A model generated the notes under the pieces. The model saw only the letters and a list, made by a program, of their open reading frames with translations. It did no database searches and was not told where the DNA came from. A program made the translations under genes and the position numbers. A stretch of DNA of 64,000 nt, taken from NCBI RefSeq assembly GCF_004745945.1, contig NZ_SRLE01000006.1, positions 1 through 64,000 of the forward strand, written 5' to 3'. This DNA is from Mangrovimicrobium sediminis (GTDB taxonomy: Bacteria; Pseudomonadota; Gammaproteobacteria; Pseudomonadales; Halieaceae). This document shows positions 1 through 10,333 of this stretch, one piece after another; position 1 is the stretch's first letter; each line of letters opens with the position of its first letter.

Positions 1-131
1 TAATCCCAGTTTGGGTCTTAGCTATTGTGTGTTCAGATATGTTAAAGCCACTTTCGTTGTTTTTTCAGTCTGAAGACGGCATACGAACTTCGCATTAGTG
101 TCGTGGGCTCGGAGATGTGGATAAGAGACCG
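1..131. other. Illumina Nextera adapter contamination at contig end
   Basis: Bases 66-89 match the P7 flow-cell sequence at about 19 of 24 positions. Bases 90-97 read TCGCATTA, one base from the N701 index TCGCCTTA. Bases 98-131 match the Nextera read-2 transposon end (GTCTCGTGGGCTCGG, then AGATGTGTATAAGAGACAG) with about three mismatches. Bases 1-65 are AT-rich, unlike the rest of the window, and look like noise read past the adapter. This stretch is a library artefact, not genome. Confidence 0.95.
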
Positions 132-894
132 GAGGCGGCGGTTCGATAGGGCCGACCACGTCGATGATAACGTTGGCCGTATCCACCTGGTTGCCGGCCG
201 GATCGGTGGCGGTGTAGGTGAATGTATCCTGGCCGAGGAAGCCCGGGTTCGGCGTGTAGGTCACGGTGCCGTCGGGGTTGAGCACGGCGACGCCGTTCTC
301 CGGCTGGGTGATGCTGACCACTACCTCGCCGAAGTTGAAGACGTCGTTAAGGGTCACCTCGACAGTGACCGGTGTGTTCTGCTCGGTGGTCTCGGCGTCA
401 TCGATGGCATCGACGACTTCCTGTTCGTCCTGGGCGAAGGCGGCGGCGTCACTGTAGGCGAAGCTGCCCGGAATCCCGGCGAACTCGGAAGTACCCTCGG
501 CGATGCGGCCGAGACGGATAAAGCTGTGGTTGCCCGAGCTGGGAAGGTCGCGCTCGCCGATCGCGGTGTCGTCCAGGATCTCGCCGAGGTCCTCGCCGCT
601 CTCCAACGCGGCCAGAACCTGCTGCACGGTCTCGTCCTGCACGGCGCTCTCATCGGCGCCCGGGGCACGCTCGGCGACCAGGTCGGCGCTCAGCAGCAGT
701 TCCGGGACATCGCTGACCACCAGGGGCTGGCCATCGGTGGTTTCCAGCTCGAGCTGGGCGCCGGCGGGGGTGACCACGGTCTCGCCCTGAAGCAGGACGT
801 CGCCGGGCTGCAGTTCGCGGATTTCACCGTCCGCGCTGCGCGCATAGGCCTGGCCGGTGATAGCGACGACGGTGGCGATTGCTGTTCCTTCCAT
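132..894 (-). CDS. LapA-like adhesin with N-terminal retention module, partial (3' end missing)
   Basis: N-terminal ~254 residues of a large surface adhesin secreted by the adjacent type I system. The start at 894 is chosen over an ATG at 915 because AGGAG lies about 9 nt upstream. Residues ~1-130 form a retention module of the LapA type: a small beta-rich domain (IATVVAITGQAY, LQPGDVLLQGETV), then the region where LapG cleaves in LapA. Here residues 110-113 read TAIG instead of TAAG or PAAG. Residues ~172-248 form one Ig/cadherin-like repeat (VTYTPNPGFLGQDTFTYTATD), followed by a Pro-rich linker where the real sequence stops at the adapter. Such genes usually continue for thousands of codons of repeats and end in a C-terminal type I secretion signal, none of which is visible. 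The break in a repetitive gene is typical of short-read assembly. Confidence 0.8.
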
Positions 895-1010
895 ATCATT
901 TTCTCCTGCCCACACCGCCCATGGGAGGCGGATTCAGGCACAGTGATGACTTTCGATGGCCAGATCATACGCCCCCGACAGAGGGCTCACATTGTACTTT
1001 TGGACAGGTT

Positions 1011-1028
1011 CCGGGAGCGGCGTCCCGG
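1011..1028 (-). other. Short hairpin between regulator and adhesin genes
   Basis: CCGGGA and TCCCGG form a perfect 6-bp stem with loop GCGGCG, between the luxR-type gene and the adhesin start. There is no T-tract on either side, so it is not a standard intrinsic terminator. It could separate adhesin expression from the secretion operon. Confidence 0.3.
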
Positions 1029-1067
1029 TCTGTGAGGCGGGTCACAACAAGCGCAGAAAACGTCGGG

Positions 1068-1697
1068 TCAATTGACGGTGGAATAGGTGGGAATGTTGTT
1101 CATGGCCAGGGCCAGCTGCACGCGGTCGCGCACCCCCAGCTTGTCGAAAATAGTCGACAGGTGTGCTTTGACCGTGCGCTCGGTGATGTTCAGCGCACTG
1201 GCGATCTCACGGTTGCTGGCGCCGTGGGCGACCTGCTCCGCGACCATCAGCTCGCGCGAGGTGAGCTCGTTGAGTTCGCGCTCGACCCGCGGCTGCGGCG
1301 CGATCACCCGGCTGGACAGGGCGAGGAAGCGCTGCATGAGCCCCGGCGGCATCCAGAAGCCGCCGTGTTCCACCACGGTGGCGATCTCACGCAACTGCTC
1401 CGGCGCAGCCCCGCTGTGGCAGTAGCCCATGGCCCCCTGGTTGAGGCACTGGAAGGCTTCCGCGTCGCCGGGCACCGGCGACATGACCACCACCGGTTGC
1501 CCGGTGGCGACGGCGGCGCGCAGGTCGTCGGCGCGCTGCGCCGGCGGCGTGGTGCCGAGGTCCAGCCAGAGGATGGCGCGCGAGCCGTTTACCGCTCCCG
1601 GCAGGGTCTCCAGCCCGGGCACCACGCGGGCGCCGGGGAAGGCCTGCAGCCAGCGCTCGCGCAGGCCGGGATTGGCACTGACAAACACCTGTTTCAT
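1068..1697 (-). CDS. LuxR-family regulator with degenerate receiver domain
   Basis: 209 aa. Residues ~140-205 form a LuxR/NarL helix-turn-helix (ELTSRELMVAEQVAHGASNREIASALNITERTVKAHLSTIF). The N-terminal ~120 residues have receiver-like length and strand pattern, and an Asp at position 46 (LWLDLG), but lack the acidic pair near the N-terminus (VFVSANPG) and the conserved Lys (GYCHSG). Phosphorylation by a classic kinase is therefore doubtful. Its ATG overlaps the stop of the HlyD-family gene by 1 nt, so it is cotranscribed with the secretion genes and precedes the adhesin. A role in controlling adhesin or secretion expression is inferred from position only. Confidence 0.8.
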   Translation of the reverse strand: MKQVFVSANPGLRERWLQAFPGARVVPGLETLPGAVNGSRAILWLDLGTTPPAQRADDLRAAVATGQPVVVMSPVPGDAEAFQCLNQGAMGYCHSGAAPEQLREIATVVEHGGFWMPPGLMQRFLALSSRVIAPQPRVERELNELTSRELMVAEQVAHGASNREIASALNITERTVKAHLSTIFDKLGVRDRVQLALAMNNIPTYSTVN

Positions 1698-3112
1698 CAG
1701 CGTTCCGTCAGGGCGTACTGCTTGGCCCGCAGCACTGGCTTCATCAGGTAGGCCAGTATGGTTTTCTTGCCGGTCAGGATATCCACTTCCACGGTCATCC
1801 CCGGAATAATCGGTTTGTCCTCGGCGAGTCCGGACTCGTAGGTGCGCACCAGCACCTCGTAGAACGGATTGCCCTCCTCATCCATGACGGTATCGGCACC
1901 GATGTGCTCAACTTCACCCTCCAGCCCGCCGTAGACCACGAAATCATAGGCGGTGAATTTCACCAGCGCCTGCTGCCCGGGCACCAGGAAGGCGATGTCC
2001 TTGGGCCGGATGCGCACTTCCAGCAGCAGGGTGTCGTCCGCCGGCACCACCTCGATGATTTCCTTGCCCGGCAGTACCACGCCGCCAATCGTGTGGTAGT
2101 AGAGCTGCTTCACCGTGCCGTTGACCGGCGAGCGTACTTCGGTCTGCTTGACCCGGTCGGACAGGCCGGTCCCCGCCTCGCGCAGCGCGTTGAGGCGGGA
2201 GATAGTTTCGGCCAGCTCCTCGCGCACCTCGTTGACGAAATTGAGCTCGACTTCCGAGACCTTGCGCTGCGCTTCCTGTATCGCCGACTGCAGGCGGTTC
2301 ATCTGCGCCGCTGCCTGCTTGCGCTCGCCGCTGAGCTTGTTGACATCGCGCTCCAGGCGCAGGATTTCCACCTCGGAGACGGCGCCGGAGTTGACCATGG
2401 GACGGGTCAGGTCCAGCTCGCGCTGGGCCAGGACCAGGGAGCGCGCCGCCTGCGCCTCGCGCGCGCGCACTTCCTCCAGTTCCTCGCGGCGCTGGTGCAG
2501 TTGCTCCTCGGCAATCTGCTTCTCCAGGGCCAGCTGCTCCTGGCTGGAGGCGTACAGGGCCATCTCCTGGTCGACGATGCCCGGCACGAACTCTTCCATC
2601 GCCGGGTCCGGCTCGAAGGGGGTCTTGTCCACTACCGCGCGCAGGCGCGCCGCCTTCACCACCAGCGCGCGATACTCGGCGAGGTTCTCGCGCAGGGATG
2701 ACTGCGAGCGGGTCTGGTCCAGGCGCACCAGCAGCTGGTCCTTGCGCACGACATCGCCTTCTCGTACCAGGAGCTCGGTGACCACCCCGCCGTCCTGGGA
2801 CTGGATGACCTGCACCTGCCGCGAGGGCACCACCTTGCCCTGGCCGCGCGTGACCTCGTCGATCTTCGCCAGCGCCGCCCACACCACCAGGCACACGGTA
2901 ATCAGCGCGACGGTATAGAGCATGGCGCGGGCGCGCAGCGGCTGCTGCTCGACAAATGCACGATGGGCGTCCTGGCGCCAGTCCAGCGGCGCGCTGTCCA
3001 CTTCTTTCATCCACGGCGAAAACAGCCAGTCGACCAGGCGGCGGCCGGGACCGCGGCGTTTTTTTACCGGCGCGGCCTGGGGGAGCAGTTCCTCGGGCAG
3101 CTTCTCGTTCAT
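1697..3112 (-). CDS. HlyD-family type I secretion periplasmic adaptor (LapC-like)
   Basis: 471 aa. Membrane-fusion protein joining the inner-membrane ABC exporter to an outer-membrane TolC-type channel. A single membrane helix lies at residues ~62-80 (ARAMLYTVALITVCLVVWAA), followed by a lipoyl/beta-barrel half (GQGKVVPSRQVQVIQSQDGGVV). A long coiled coil at ~150-300 is rich in Glu, Arg and Gln, and a second beta-barrel half carries the HlyD signature region (VRSPVNGTVKQLYYHTIGGVV, EIIEVVP). Length and layout fit the family. The start overlaps the end of the ABC gene by 4 nt (ATGA), so the two are translationally coupled. The outer-membrane partner is not in the window. Confidence 0.92.
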   Translation of the reverse strand: MNEKLPEELLPQAAPVKKRRGPGRRLVDWLFSPWMKEVDSAPLDWRQDAHRAFVEQQPLRARAMLYTVALITVCLVVWAALAKIDEVTRGQGKVVPSRQVQVIQSQDGGVVTELLVREGDVVRKDQLLVRLDQTRSQSSLRENLAEYRALVVKAARLRAVVDKTPFEPDPAMEEFVPGIVDQEMALYASSQEQLALEKQIAEEQLHQRREELEEVRAREAQAARSLVLAQRELDLTRPMVNSGAVSEVEILRLERDVNKLSGERKQAAAQMNRLQSAIQEAQRKVSEVELNFVNEVREELAETISRLNALREAGTGLSDRVKQTEVRSPVNGTVKQLYYHTIGGVVLPGKEIIEVVPADDTLLLEVRIRPKDIAFLVPGQQALVKFTAYDFVVYGGLEGEVEHIGADTVMDEEGNPFYEVLVRTYESGLAEDKPIIPGMTVEVDILTGKKTILAYLMKPVLRAKQYALTER

Positions 3113-5247
3113 TGCGCCTTGCCTATACGGCCCTGTTGCAACGCCTGCACCACGCTCTCGCGCGGGCCATCGGCGACCAGCTTGCCGTTGTCGACGACCA
3201 GGATACGGTCGACCAGGTCGAGCAGCGCGTTGCGATGGGTGACCACGATCCAGGTGCGCCCGTTGGTGAAGTCCTTGAGCTGTTTCTTGACGGCGATTTC
3301 CGAGGAGTGGTCCATGGAGCCGGTGGGCTCGTCCATCAGCAGGATGGGCGGCTCATTCACCACGGCGCGCGCCAGGGCCACCGACTTGCGCTGGCCGCCG
3401 GAGAGCGAGTCACCGCGCTCGCCGATCATCATGTCGAAGCCGGCCGGGTGGCGGTTGACGAATTCCGAGAGATTGGCGATTTCCACCGCGCGCACCAGCG
3501 CGGCGTCCGAGACCTGTGGGTTGGACAGCGTGAGGTTCTCGCGCAGGCTGCCGAAGAACAGGGTCACGTCCTGGGGCACGTAGCCGACCCGCGAGCGCAA
3601 TTCGCTGGGGTCGAGCTGGCGCAGGTCCACACCGTCGACCATGATCGCGCCCTCGGTGGGCTGGTACAGGCCCATGGCCAGCTTGAGCAGGGTCGACTTG
3701 CCCGAGCCGACGCGGCCGAGAATGGCGACCCGCTCACCCGGGCGGATGCGGAAGGAAACGTCCTTGAGCGACTCCATGCCGCCGCCGGGATAGGCAAAGG
3801 ATACGTTCTTGAACTCGATGTCGCCGCGGAACATCTCGCGCGACAAAAAGTGCGCCCCCTCGGGTCGCTCCAGCGGTTTGCTCATGACCTCATCGAGGGT
3901 CTTCAGCGCGATCTCCGCGTTGTGGTACTGGGTGATCAGCCCGGCGAGCTGGCCGAAGGGGGCCATCACCCGCCCGGACAGCATGGTACAGGCGATCAGC
4001 CCGCCCATACTCAAATCACCGGCGGTGATCAGGTAGACACCGGTCACGATGACGAACATGGTCACCAGCTGCTGGCTGACCTGGGTGACGTTGATCGCGG
4101 AACTGGACAGCAAACGCAGCTGGATGCCGACCCGGGCGAGGAAACTGGTGGTCTCCTCCCAGCGCCGCTGCATGCGCGATTCCGCGCCCATCGCCTTGAT
4201 CGTGTCCAGGCCGACCAGGGATTCGATCAGTGTGGCGTTGCGCATGGCGCCGGCACGATAGGTGGTCTCGGCGAGTTCCTTGAGCTTGCCCTGCACCGAC
4301 ATGGCAAAGCCGAGCACCAGGGCCAACCCAAGCACCAGCGGCAACAATACCGGCAGCGCAATCCAGCCGATCACCGCAATGAAAATAAGAGCGAAGGGAA
4401 TATCGATGAGGGTAGTGATCGACGCGGAGGTAATGAAATCGCGCACGGTCTCGAAGGAGCGCAGGTTCACCGCGTAGGAACCCACCGATGCCGGCCGGTG
4501 TTCCAGGCGAATGCCGAGCACACGCTCCATGATGCGCGCAGAGAGCTTGATGTCCACGCGCCGGCTGGCGAGATCGAGGAAGTAGCCGCGCATGCTGCGC
4601 AGCGAAATGTCCGCCACCATTACGATGACCACCCCCGCCGCGAGCATCCACAGGGTCTCCACCGCGTGGTTCGGCACCACGCGGTCATACACGTTCATGG
4701 TGAACAGCGGCAGCGCGAGCGCGAACACGTTGATAAAAAACGCGGCTACCAGCACATCGCGGTAGATCGGCGCGTTGGCGCGCATGGCGTCCCAGAACCA
4801 GTGGCCGCGTTCGCTGGTGCCGGTGCGCGGCGCGCGCTGGTCGAAACGGTAGCGCGGCCGGCAGACGATGGCGGTGCCGGTATAGGCCGCCTCGAGTTGC
4901 TCGCGCGGTACCTCGACCACCGCCTCGTTGAGTTCCGGGTAGACCACCCGGGCACTGTCGCCCTCCCAGCCCATCAGCAGGCAGGCGCGCTCGTCGTGCA
5001 GCAGCAGCACCGCCGGCAGCAGCGCCGGTTCCAGTTCGTCCAACGCCCGCGGCAGGACGCGACTGGCCAGGCCCACGCGACTGGCCGCGCGCTCGAACAG
5101 CGAGGGCGAGAGCGCGCCGTCGGTAATCGGCAGCCCGCTGACCAGCGCCTCCGCGGTGGACGCGCTACCGTGGTAGCGGCACAGCGCCAACAGGCACTGC
5201 AGCAACGGGTCGTCCGCGCGGGAGGTTGTGTTCATTCCACTGTTCAC
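3109..5247 (-). CDS. Type I secretion ABC transporter/ATPase with C39-like domain (LapB-like)
   Basis: 712 aa. Inner-membrane exporter that powers adhesin secretion. Residues ~12-130 resemble a C39 peptidase fold, but the catalytic Cys context (QxxCGxAxL) is missing and the His region is degenerate, so this is a non-cleaving C39-like substrate-binding domain. Residues ~160-440 hold about six membrane segments. The nucleotide-binding domain has Walker A GRVGSGKST, signature LSGGQRKS, Walker B ILLMDEPTGSMD and the switch His in VVTHR. First gene of the minus-strand set exporter, adaptor, regulator, adhesin. A non-cleaving domain suits retention-module adhesins, which are not processed at a double-Gly leader. 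Confidence 0.93.
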   Translation of the reverse strand: MNSGMNTTSRADDPLLQCLLALCRYHGSASTAEALVSGLPITDGALSPSLFERAASRVGLASRVLPRALDELEPALLPAVLLLHDERACLLMGWEGDSARVVYPELNEAVVEVPREQLEAAYTGTAIVCRPRYRFDQRAPRTGTSERGHWFWDAMRANAPIYRDVLVAAFFINVFALALPLFTMNVYDRVVPNHAVETLWMLAAGVVIVMVADISLRSMRGYFLDLASRRVDIKLSARIMERVLGIRLEHRPASVGSYAVNLRSFETVRDFITSASITTLIDIPFALIFIAVIGWIALPVLLPLVLGLALVLGFAMSVQGKLKELAETTYRAGAMRNATLIESLVGLDTIKAMGAESRMQRRWEETTSFLARVGIQLRLLSSSAINVTQVSQQLVTMFVIVTGVYLITAGDLSMGGLIACTMLSGRVMAPFGQLAGLITQYHNAEIALKTLDEVMSKPLERPEGAHFLSREMFRGDIEFKNVSFAYPGGGMESLKDVSFRIRPGERVAILGRVGSGKSTLLKLAMGLYQPTEGAIMVDGVDLRQLDPSELRSRVGYVPQDVTLFFGSLRENLTLSNPQVSDAALVRAVEIANLSEFVNRHPAGFDMMIGERGDSLSGGQRKSVALARAVVNEPPILLMDEPTGSMDHSSEIAVKKQLKDFTNGRTWIVVTHRNALLDLVDRILVVDNGKLVADGPRESVVQALQQGRIGKAQ

Positions 5248-5692
5248 GCAATTTCCATTTTGCTGTTCGGGGCTGTCTTGCCGTTGCCTGTCGGGACTGC
5301 CCTGGCTTCCAGGACTGACTCGCCTTCAAAGGTCTATCGGCGGCCTGGAAAAATCTTCTACGACGGGTGCCGCCGGGATGGCATTTCCGCGCTCCCAGCA
5401 TAGGTCACGCGGCCATCTATTTCTAATTGCGCCATGCGGCTTCACTCACACTTCACGGAGAAACCAAACGAGATAGCGCACAACTGTGGACAGGTGCACA
5501 GCGCACCCACCGGCAACGGGTCGCGCCATGGTGCAGCGTCGGCGCCGGCGGAACAACGCGCGGCAGCGGCTTTTTGTGACCCGCTTCACAAAGCCTGCGA
5601 TTTCCACAGCGACGTCCCCCCCGGGGCGTTACCATAACTGCAACTAACCTGCAGACAGTCTCTCACCCGACGCGGTGGCAGCGGGAGAATCC
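5248..5692. other. 445-bp intergenic region upstream of the secretion operon
   Basis: Lies between the divergent exporter gene and a small plus-strand gene. I see no convincing gene, tRNA or repeat. A weak sigma-70-like promoter for the exporter is listed separately. The region also contains TTGTGACCC-like text near 5574-5583 but no strong palindrome. Confidence 0.5.
5397..5425 (-). promoter_or_regulatory. Candidate sigma-70 promoter for the type I secretion operon
   Basis: On the minus strand, TAGAAA (-35, 5420-5425) and TATGCT (-10, 5397-5402) are separated by 17 bp, each matching consensus at 4 of 6. A transcript would carry a ~140-nt leader before the exporter ATG at 5247. The match is weak. 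Confidence 0.3.
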
Positions 5693-5908
5693 ATGGGCGA
5701 AAGAGCACGCTTCGAAGCGCGAGACCTCGGTTTCGAGCAGCCTTCTTGCGGCACCGGCACACCGCGCTACATCGGCATCGAGCGGCGCCACATGACACGC
5801 CGCGTCCGCGCAGACCGGCGCATGGATGTGCGCTTCGAACCGGGCAAGCAGGACCGTCGCAAGAATAACGGGCGGCGGGCCGAGGATCGCATGCCCAAAT
5901 TCTGGTGA
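5693..5908 (+). CDS. Small basic protein of unknown function
   Basis: 71 aa from the ATG at 5693, preceded by GGGAGAA at a normal ribosome-binding distance; an upstream in-frame GTG at 5675 is less likely. The C-terminal half is strongly basic (ERRHMTRRVRADRRMDVRF, then DRRKNNGRRAEDRMPKFW), with no signal peptide or membrane helix. It ends 2 nt before the convergent stop of the heme A synthase gene. The clean ribosome-binding site supports a real gene. The charge suggests nucleic-acid or ribosome contact, but that is speculation. Confidence 0.55.
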   Translation: MGERARFEARDLGFEQPSCGTGTPRYIGIERRHMTRRVRADRRMDVRFEPGKQDRRKNNGRRAEDRMPKFW

Positions 5909-5910
5909 GC

Positions 5911-6948
5911 TCAGCCCTCGCCGTGGCGCAGGGTGTGCGCCGCAAACAGCACCGCACTCAGTAACAGCACCGCCCCGCCCTGGTGGGCAGCGGCGAGGCT
6001 CACCGGCACGTGCAGCAGCAGCGTGCTGATCCCCAAACCCGCCTGTACCCACACCGCCGCCAGCAGCAGGCCGGTGGCCAGTGCCTGTCGTCCGTTCAGG
6101 CCGCGGCGCCAGGCGCGCCAGGCAAACAAATGCACCAGGGCAAAAATCACGTAGGCGAAGATGCGGTGGTTGAACTGCACCGTGGTGATATCGTCGAACG
6201 CCGCCAGCCAGGCCGGGTCCGTCGCGTACAGGCCGGGCGGGATAAAACTGGTGCCCATCAGCGGCCAGGTACTGAATGCGAAACCGGCGCGGGTCCCCGC
6301 CACCAGTCCGCCGCTGAGTATCATCAGGTAGATGAGAACGACCAGCCCCAGCGCCTTCCCCGCCAGCGGATGACGCCCGCTGCGCGCGGGCGCCAGCAGG
6401 CCCATGGCCACCCACAGCATGAACGCGTAGATCAGTACCGCCAGGCCCAGGTGGGCGGTCAGCCGGTACTGGCTGACCCGCGGATTGTCCACCAGCCCGC
6501 TCTTGACCATGTACCAGCCGAGCAGGCCCTGCAGCGCGCCCAGCGCGAACAGCCCCCACAGTTGCGGCATCACCCCGGGGCGCACCCAACCGCGCATGGC
6601 GAAGAACACCATGGGCAGGAAAAACAGCACACCGATCATCCGGCCCAGCAAACGGTGCAGGTACTCGAACATGAAGATCGACTTGAAGCCGTGCAGGTCC
6701 ATGCCGCGGTTGACCTTCTGGTACTCGGGAAACTGCTTGTACTTGTCGAAGGTTGCCTGCCAGGCCTCTTCGCTGAGTGGCGGGATAGCGCCCATCAGGG
6801 GCTTCCACTCGACCATGGACAGGCCCGAGTTGGTCAGGCGGGTAACGCCGCCGAGGATGATCATGCCGAAGATCACCGCCGCACACAGCAGCAGCCAGGC
6901 AGCCACCTGGCGATCGTGGTCGGCGTGCTTGCGCTGGGTCAGGGTCAT
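5911..6948 (-). CDS. ctaA: Heme A synthase, COX15/CtaA family
   Basis: 345 aa polytopic inner-membrane protein converting heme O to heme A for aa3-type cytochrome oxidases. About eight membrane segments are visible, with family motifs GGVTRLTNSGLSMVEWKP in the first periplasmic region, EYLHRLLGR (heme-ligand His), TAHLGLA, FNHRIFAYVIF and AAHQGGA. It follows the thiolase gene by 16 nt and may be cotranscribed with it. Oxidase subunits and heme O synthase are not in the window. Length matches proteobacterial COX15-type enzymes. Confidence 0.93.
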   Translation of the reverse strand: MTLTQRKHADHDRQVAAWLLLCAAVIFGMIILGGVTRLTNSGLSMVEWKPLMGAIPPLSEEAWQATFDKYKQFPEYQKVNRGMDLHGFKSIFMFEYLHRLLGRMIGVLFFLPMVFFAMRGWVRPGVMPQLWGLFALGALQGLLGWYMVKSGLVDNPRVSQYRLTAHLGLAVLIYAFMLWVAMGLLAPARSGRHPLAGKALGLVVLIYLMILSGGLVAGTRAGFAFSTWPLMGTSFIPPGLYATDPAWLAAFDDITTVQFNHRIFAYVIFALVHLFAWRAWRRGLNGRQALATGLLLAAVWVQAGLGISTLLLHVPVSLAAAHQGGAVLLLSAVLFAAHTLRHGEG

Positions 6949-6964
6949 ACCGCGTTACATCCCC

Positions 6965-8152
6965 TCACTCGCAGCGTTCGAACAGGGCGGCGATGCCCTG
7001 GCCACCACCGATACACATAGTGGCCACCGCGTAACGGCCGCCGGTGCGCTGCAGCTCGCAGATCGCCTTCAGCGAGATCAGGGCGCCGGTGGCACCCACC
7101 GGGTGGCCCAGGGAAATGCCCGAGCCGTTGGGATTGACCTTGTCCGGATCGAGGCCGAGTTCCTTCACCACCGACAGCGCCTGGGCGGCAAACGCCTCGT
7201 TGCACTCCCAGACGTCGACATCCTCGATGGCCACGCCGGTGCGTTCCATCAACTGGCGCACCGCGGGCACCGGGCCGATGCCCATGATCGACGGATCGAC
7301 GCCGGCCAGGCTGTAGCCGAGCATGCGCGCCATCGGCTTGAGGCCGCGCGCCTCGGCGGCGCCGCGCTCCATCATCACCACCGCCGCGGCGGCGTCATTG
7401 ATACCGGAGGCATTGGCCGGGGTTACCGTGCCATCGGGCTTGAACGCCGGGCGCAGCTTGGCCATGTCGGCGTCGGTGGCGTCGAAACGCACGTGCTCGT
7501 CCTGGTCGAAGACCACCACGCCCTTGCGGGTCTTGATCTCGATAGGAAGTATCTGCTCCTTGAAGCGGCCCTCCTCGATGGCGCGCTGGGCGCGGCGGTG
7601 ACTCTCGGCGGCCAGGGCGTCCTGTTCCTCGCGTGTCACCGAATACTGTTCGGACAGGTTCTCGGCGGTGATGCCCATGTGGTAGTCGTTGAACGGACAG
7701 GTCAGGGCGCCGGTCATGGCATCTTCCATGACTGCGTCGCCCATGCGCGCACCGAAGCGCGCCTTGGGCACCCAGTAGGGCACGCGGCTCATGGACTCGG
7801 CGCCGCCGGCCACCGCCGCGTCGCAGTCGCCGAGCAGGATCATCTGCGCCGCGGAGATCATCGCCTGCAGGCCGGAGCCGCACAGGCGGTTGACGGTCAT
7901 CGCCGGGGTCTCGATGGGCAGGCCGCCCTTGAGCGCCGCCACCCGGCCCATGTACATGTCGCGGCGGTCGCTGTGAATCACGTTGCCGAACACGCAGTGG
8001 CCGATATCGGTGGGAGCCAGGCCGGAGCGCTGCAGCGCCTCCGCGACCACCCGCCCGGCCAGTTCCGTCGGCGCCAGGTCTTTCAGGCTGCCGCCGAAAT
8101 CGGCCACGGCGGTACGCACGCCACTCAGGATCACTACTTCACGCTGGCTCAT
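6965..8152 (-). CDS. Acetyl-CoA C-acyltransferase (thiolase)
   Basis: 395 aa thiolase. The start at 8152 (MSQREVVILSGVRTAV) is chosen over an upstream ATG because it aligns with the family N-terminus and has AGAGA upstream. The nucleophilic Cys is in LCGSGLQA, with NEAFA, the His in GHPVGATGA and the acid/base Cys in CIGGGQG. It interconverts 3-ketoacyl-CoA and acetyl-CoA in beta-oxidation or, in reverse, ketothiolase reactions such as polyhydroxyalkanoate precursor synthesis. No beta-oxidation partner is adjacent, and BktB-like versus FadA-like specificity cannot be decided here. Confidence 0.92.
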   Translation of the reverse strand: MSQREVVILSGVRTAVADFGGSLKDLAPTELAGRVVAEALQRSGLAPTDIGHCVFGNVIHSDRRDMYMGRVAALKGGLPIETPAMTVNRLCGSGLQAMISAAQMILLGDCDAAVAGGAESMSRVPYWVPKARFGARMGDAVMEDAMTGALTCPFNDYHMGITAENLSEQYSVTREEQDALAAESHRRAQRAIEEGRFKEQILPIEIKTRKGVVVFDQDEHVRFDATDADMAKLRPAFKPDGTVTPANASGINDAAAAVVMMERGAAEARGLKPMARMLGYSLAGVDPSIMGIGPVPAVRQLMERTGVAIEDVDVWECNEAFAAQALSVVKELGLDPDKVNPNGSGISLGHPVGATGALISLKAICELQRTGGRYAVATMCIGGGQGIAALFERCE

Positions 8153-8311
8153 CTGTTCTCTCCGCTGCTGTCGCTGCCCGGGGCGGACGCCCCGGGGCCG
8201 GTGTTCGAGGGCTGGCAACTTTACCAGAAGCGCCCGGGAAATTCAGGCCCGCTGGCGGGGGCGCCGGCCTTGGCGTAGACTGCGCCTCCCGCGCAACCAC
8301 GAAGCCATTCC

Positions 8312-10198
<1,887 letters not shown>

Positions 10199-10333
10199 TC
10201 CGGCGGGTAGCCCGGGTGAGTCCTTTTACGCCGCAGCGCAGGGACATTACACTTGGCCCCGCCCCGAACCGGCCGTGTATTCCCGGCCCGCGCCGGGCGC
10301 CATGAATTTGCCAACCCGTGAGGTGTTCTCCGG

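Noticed and set aside
103-1035. Long plus-strand reading frame starting MGSEMWIRDR
   Set aside because: Its start is translated Nextera adapter, and the rest is antisense to the adhesin gene.
2956-5403. 815-codon plus-strand frame
   Set aside because: His/Gln/Arg-rich antisense shadow of the HlyD and ABC exporter genes, which have full family motifs.
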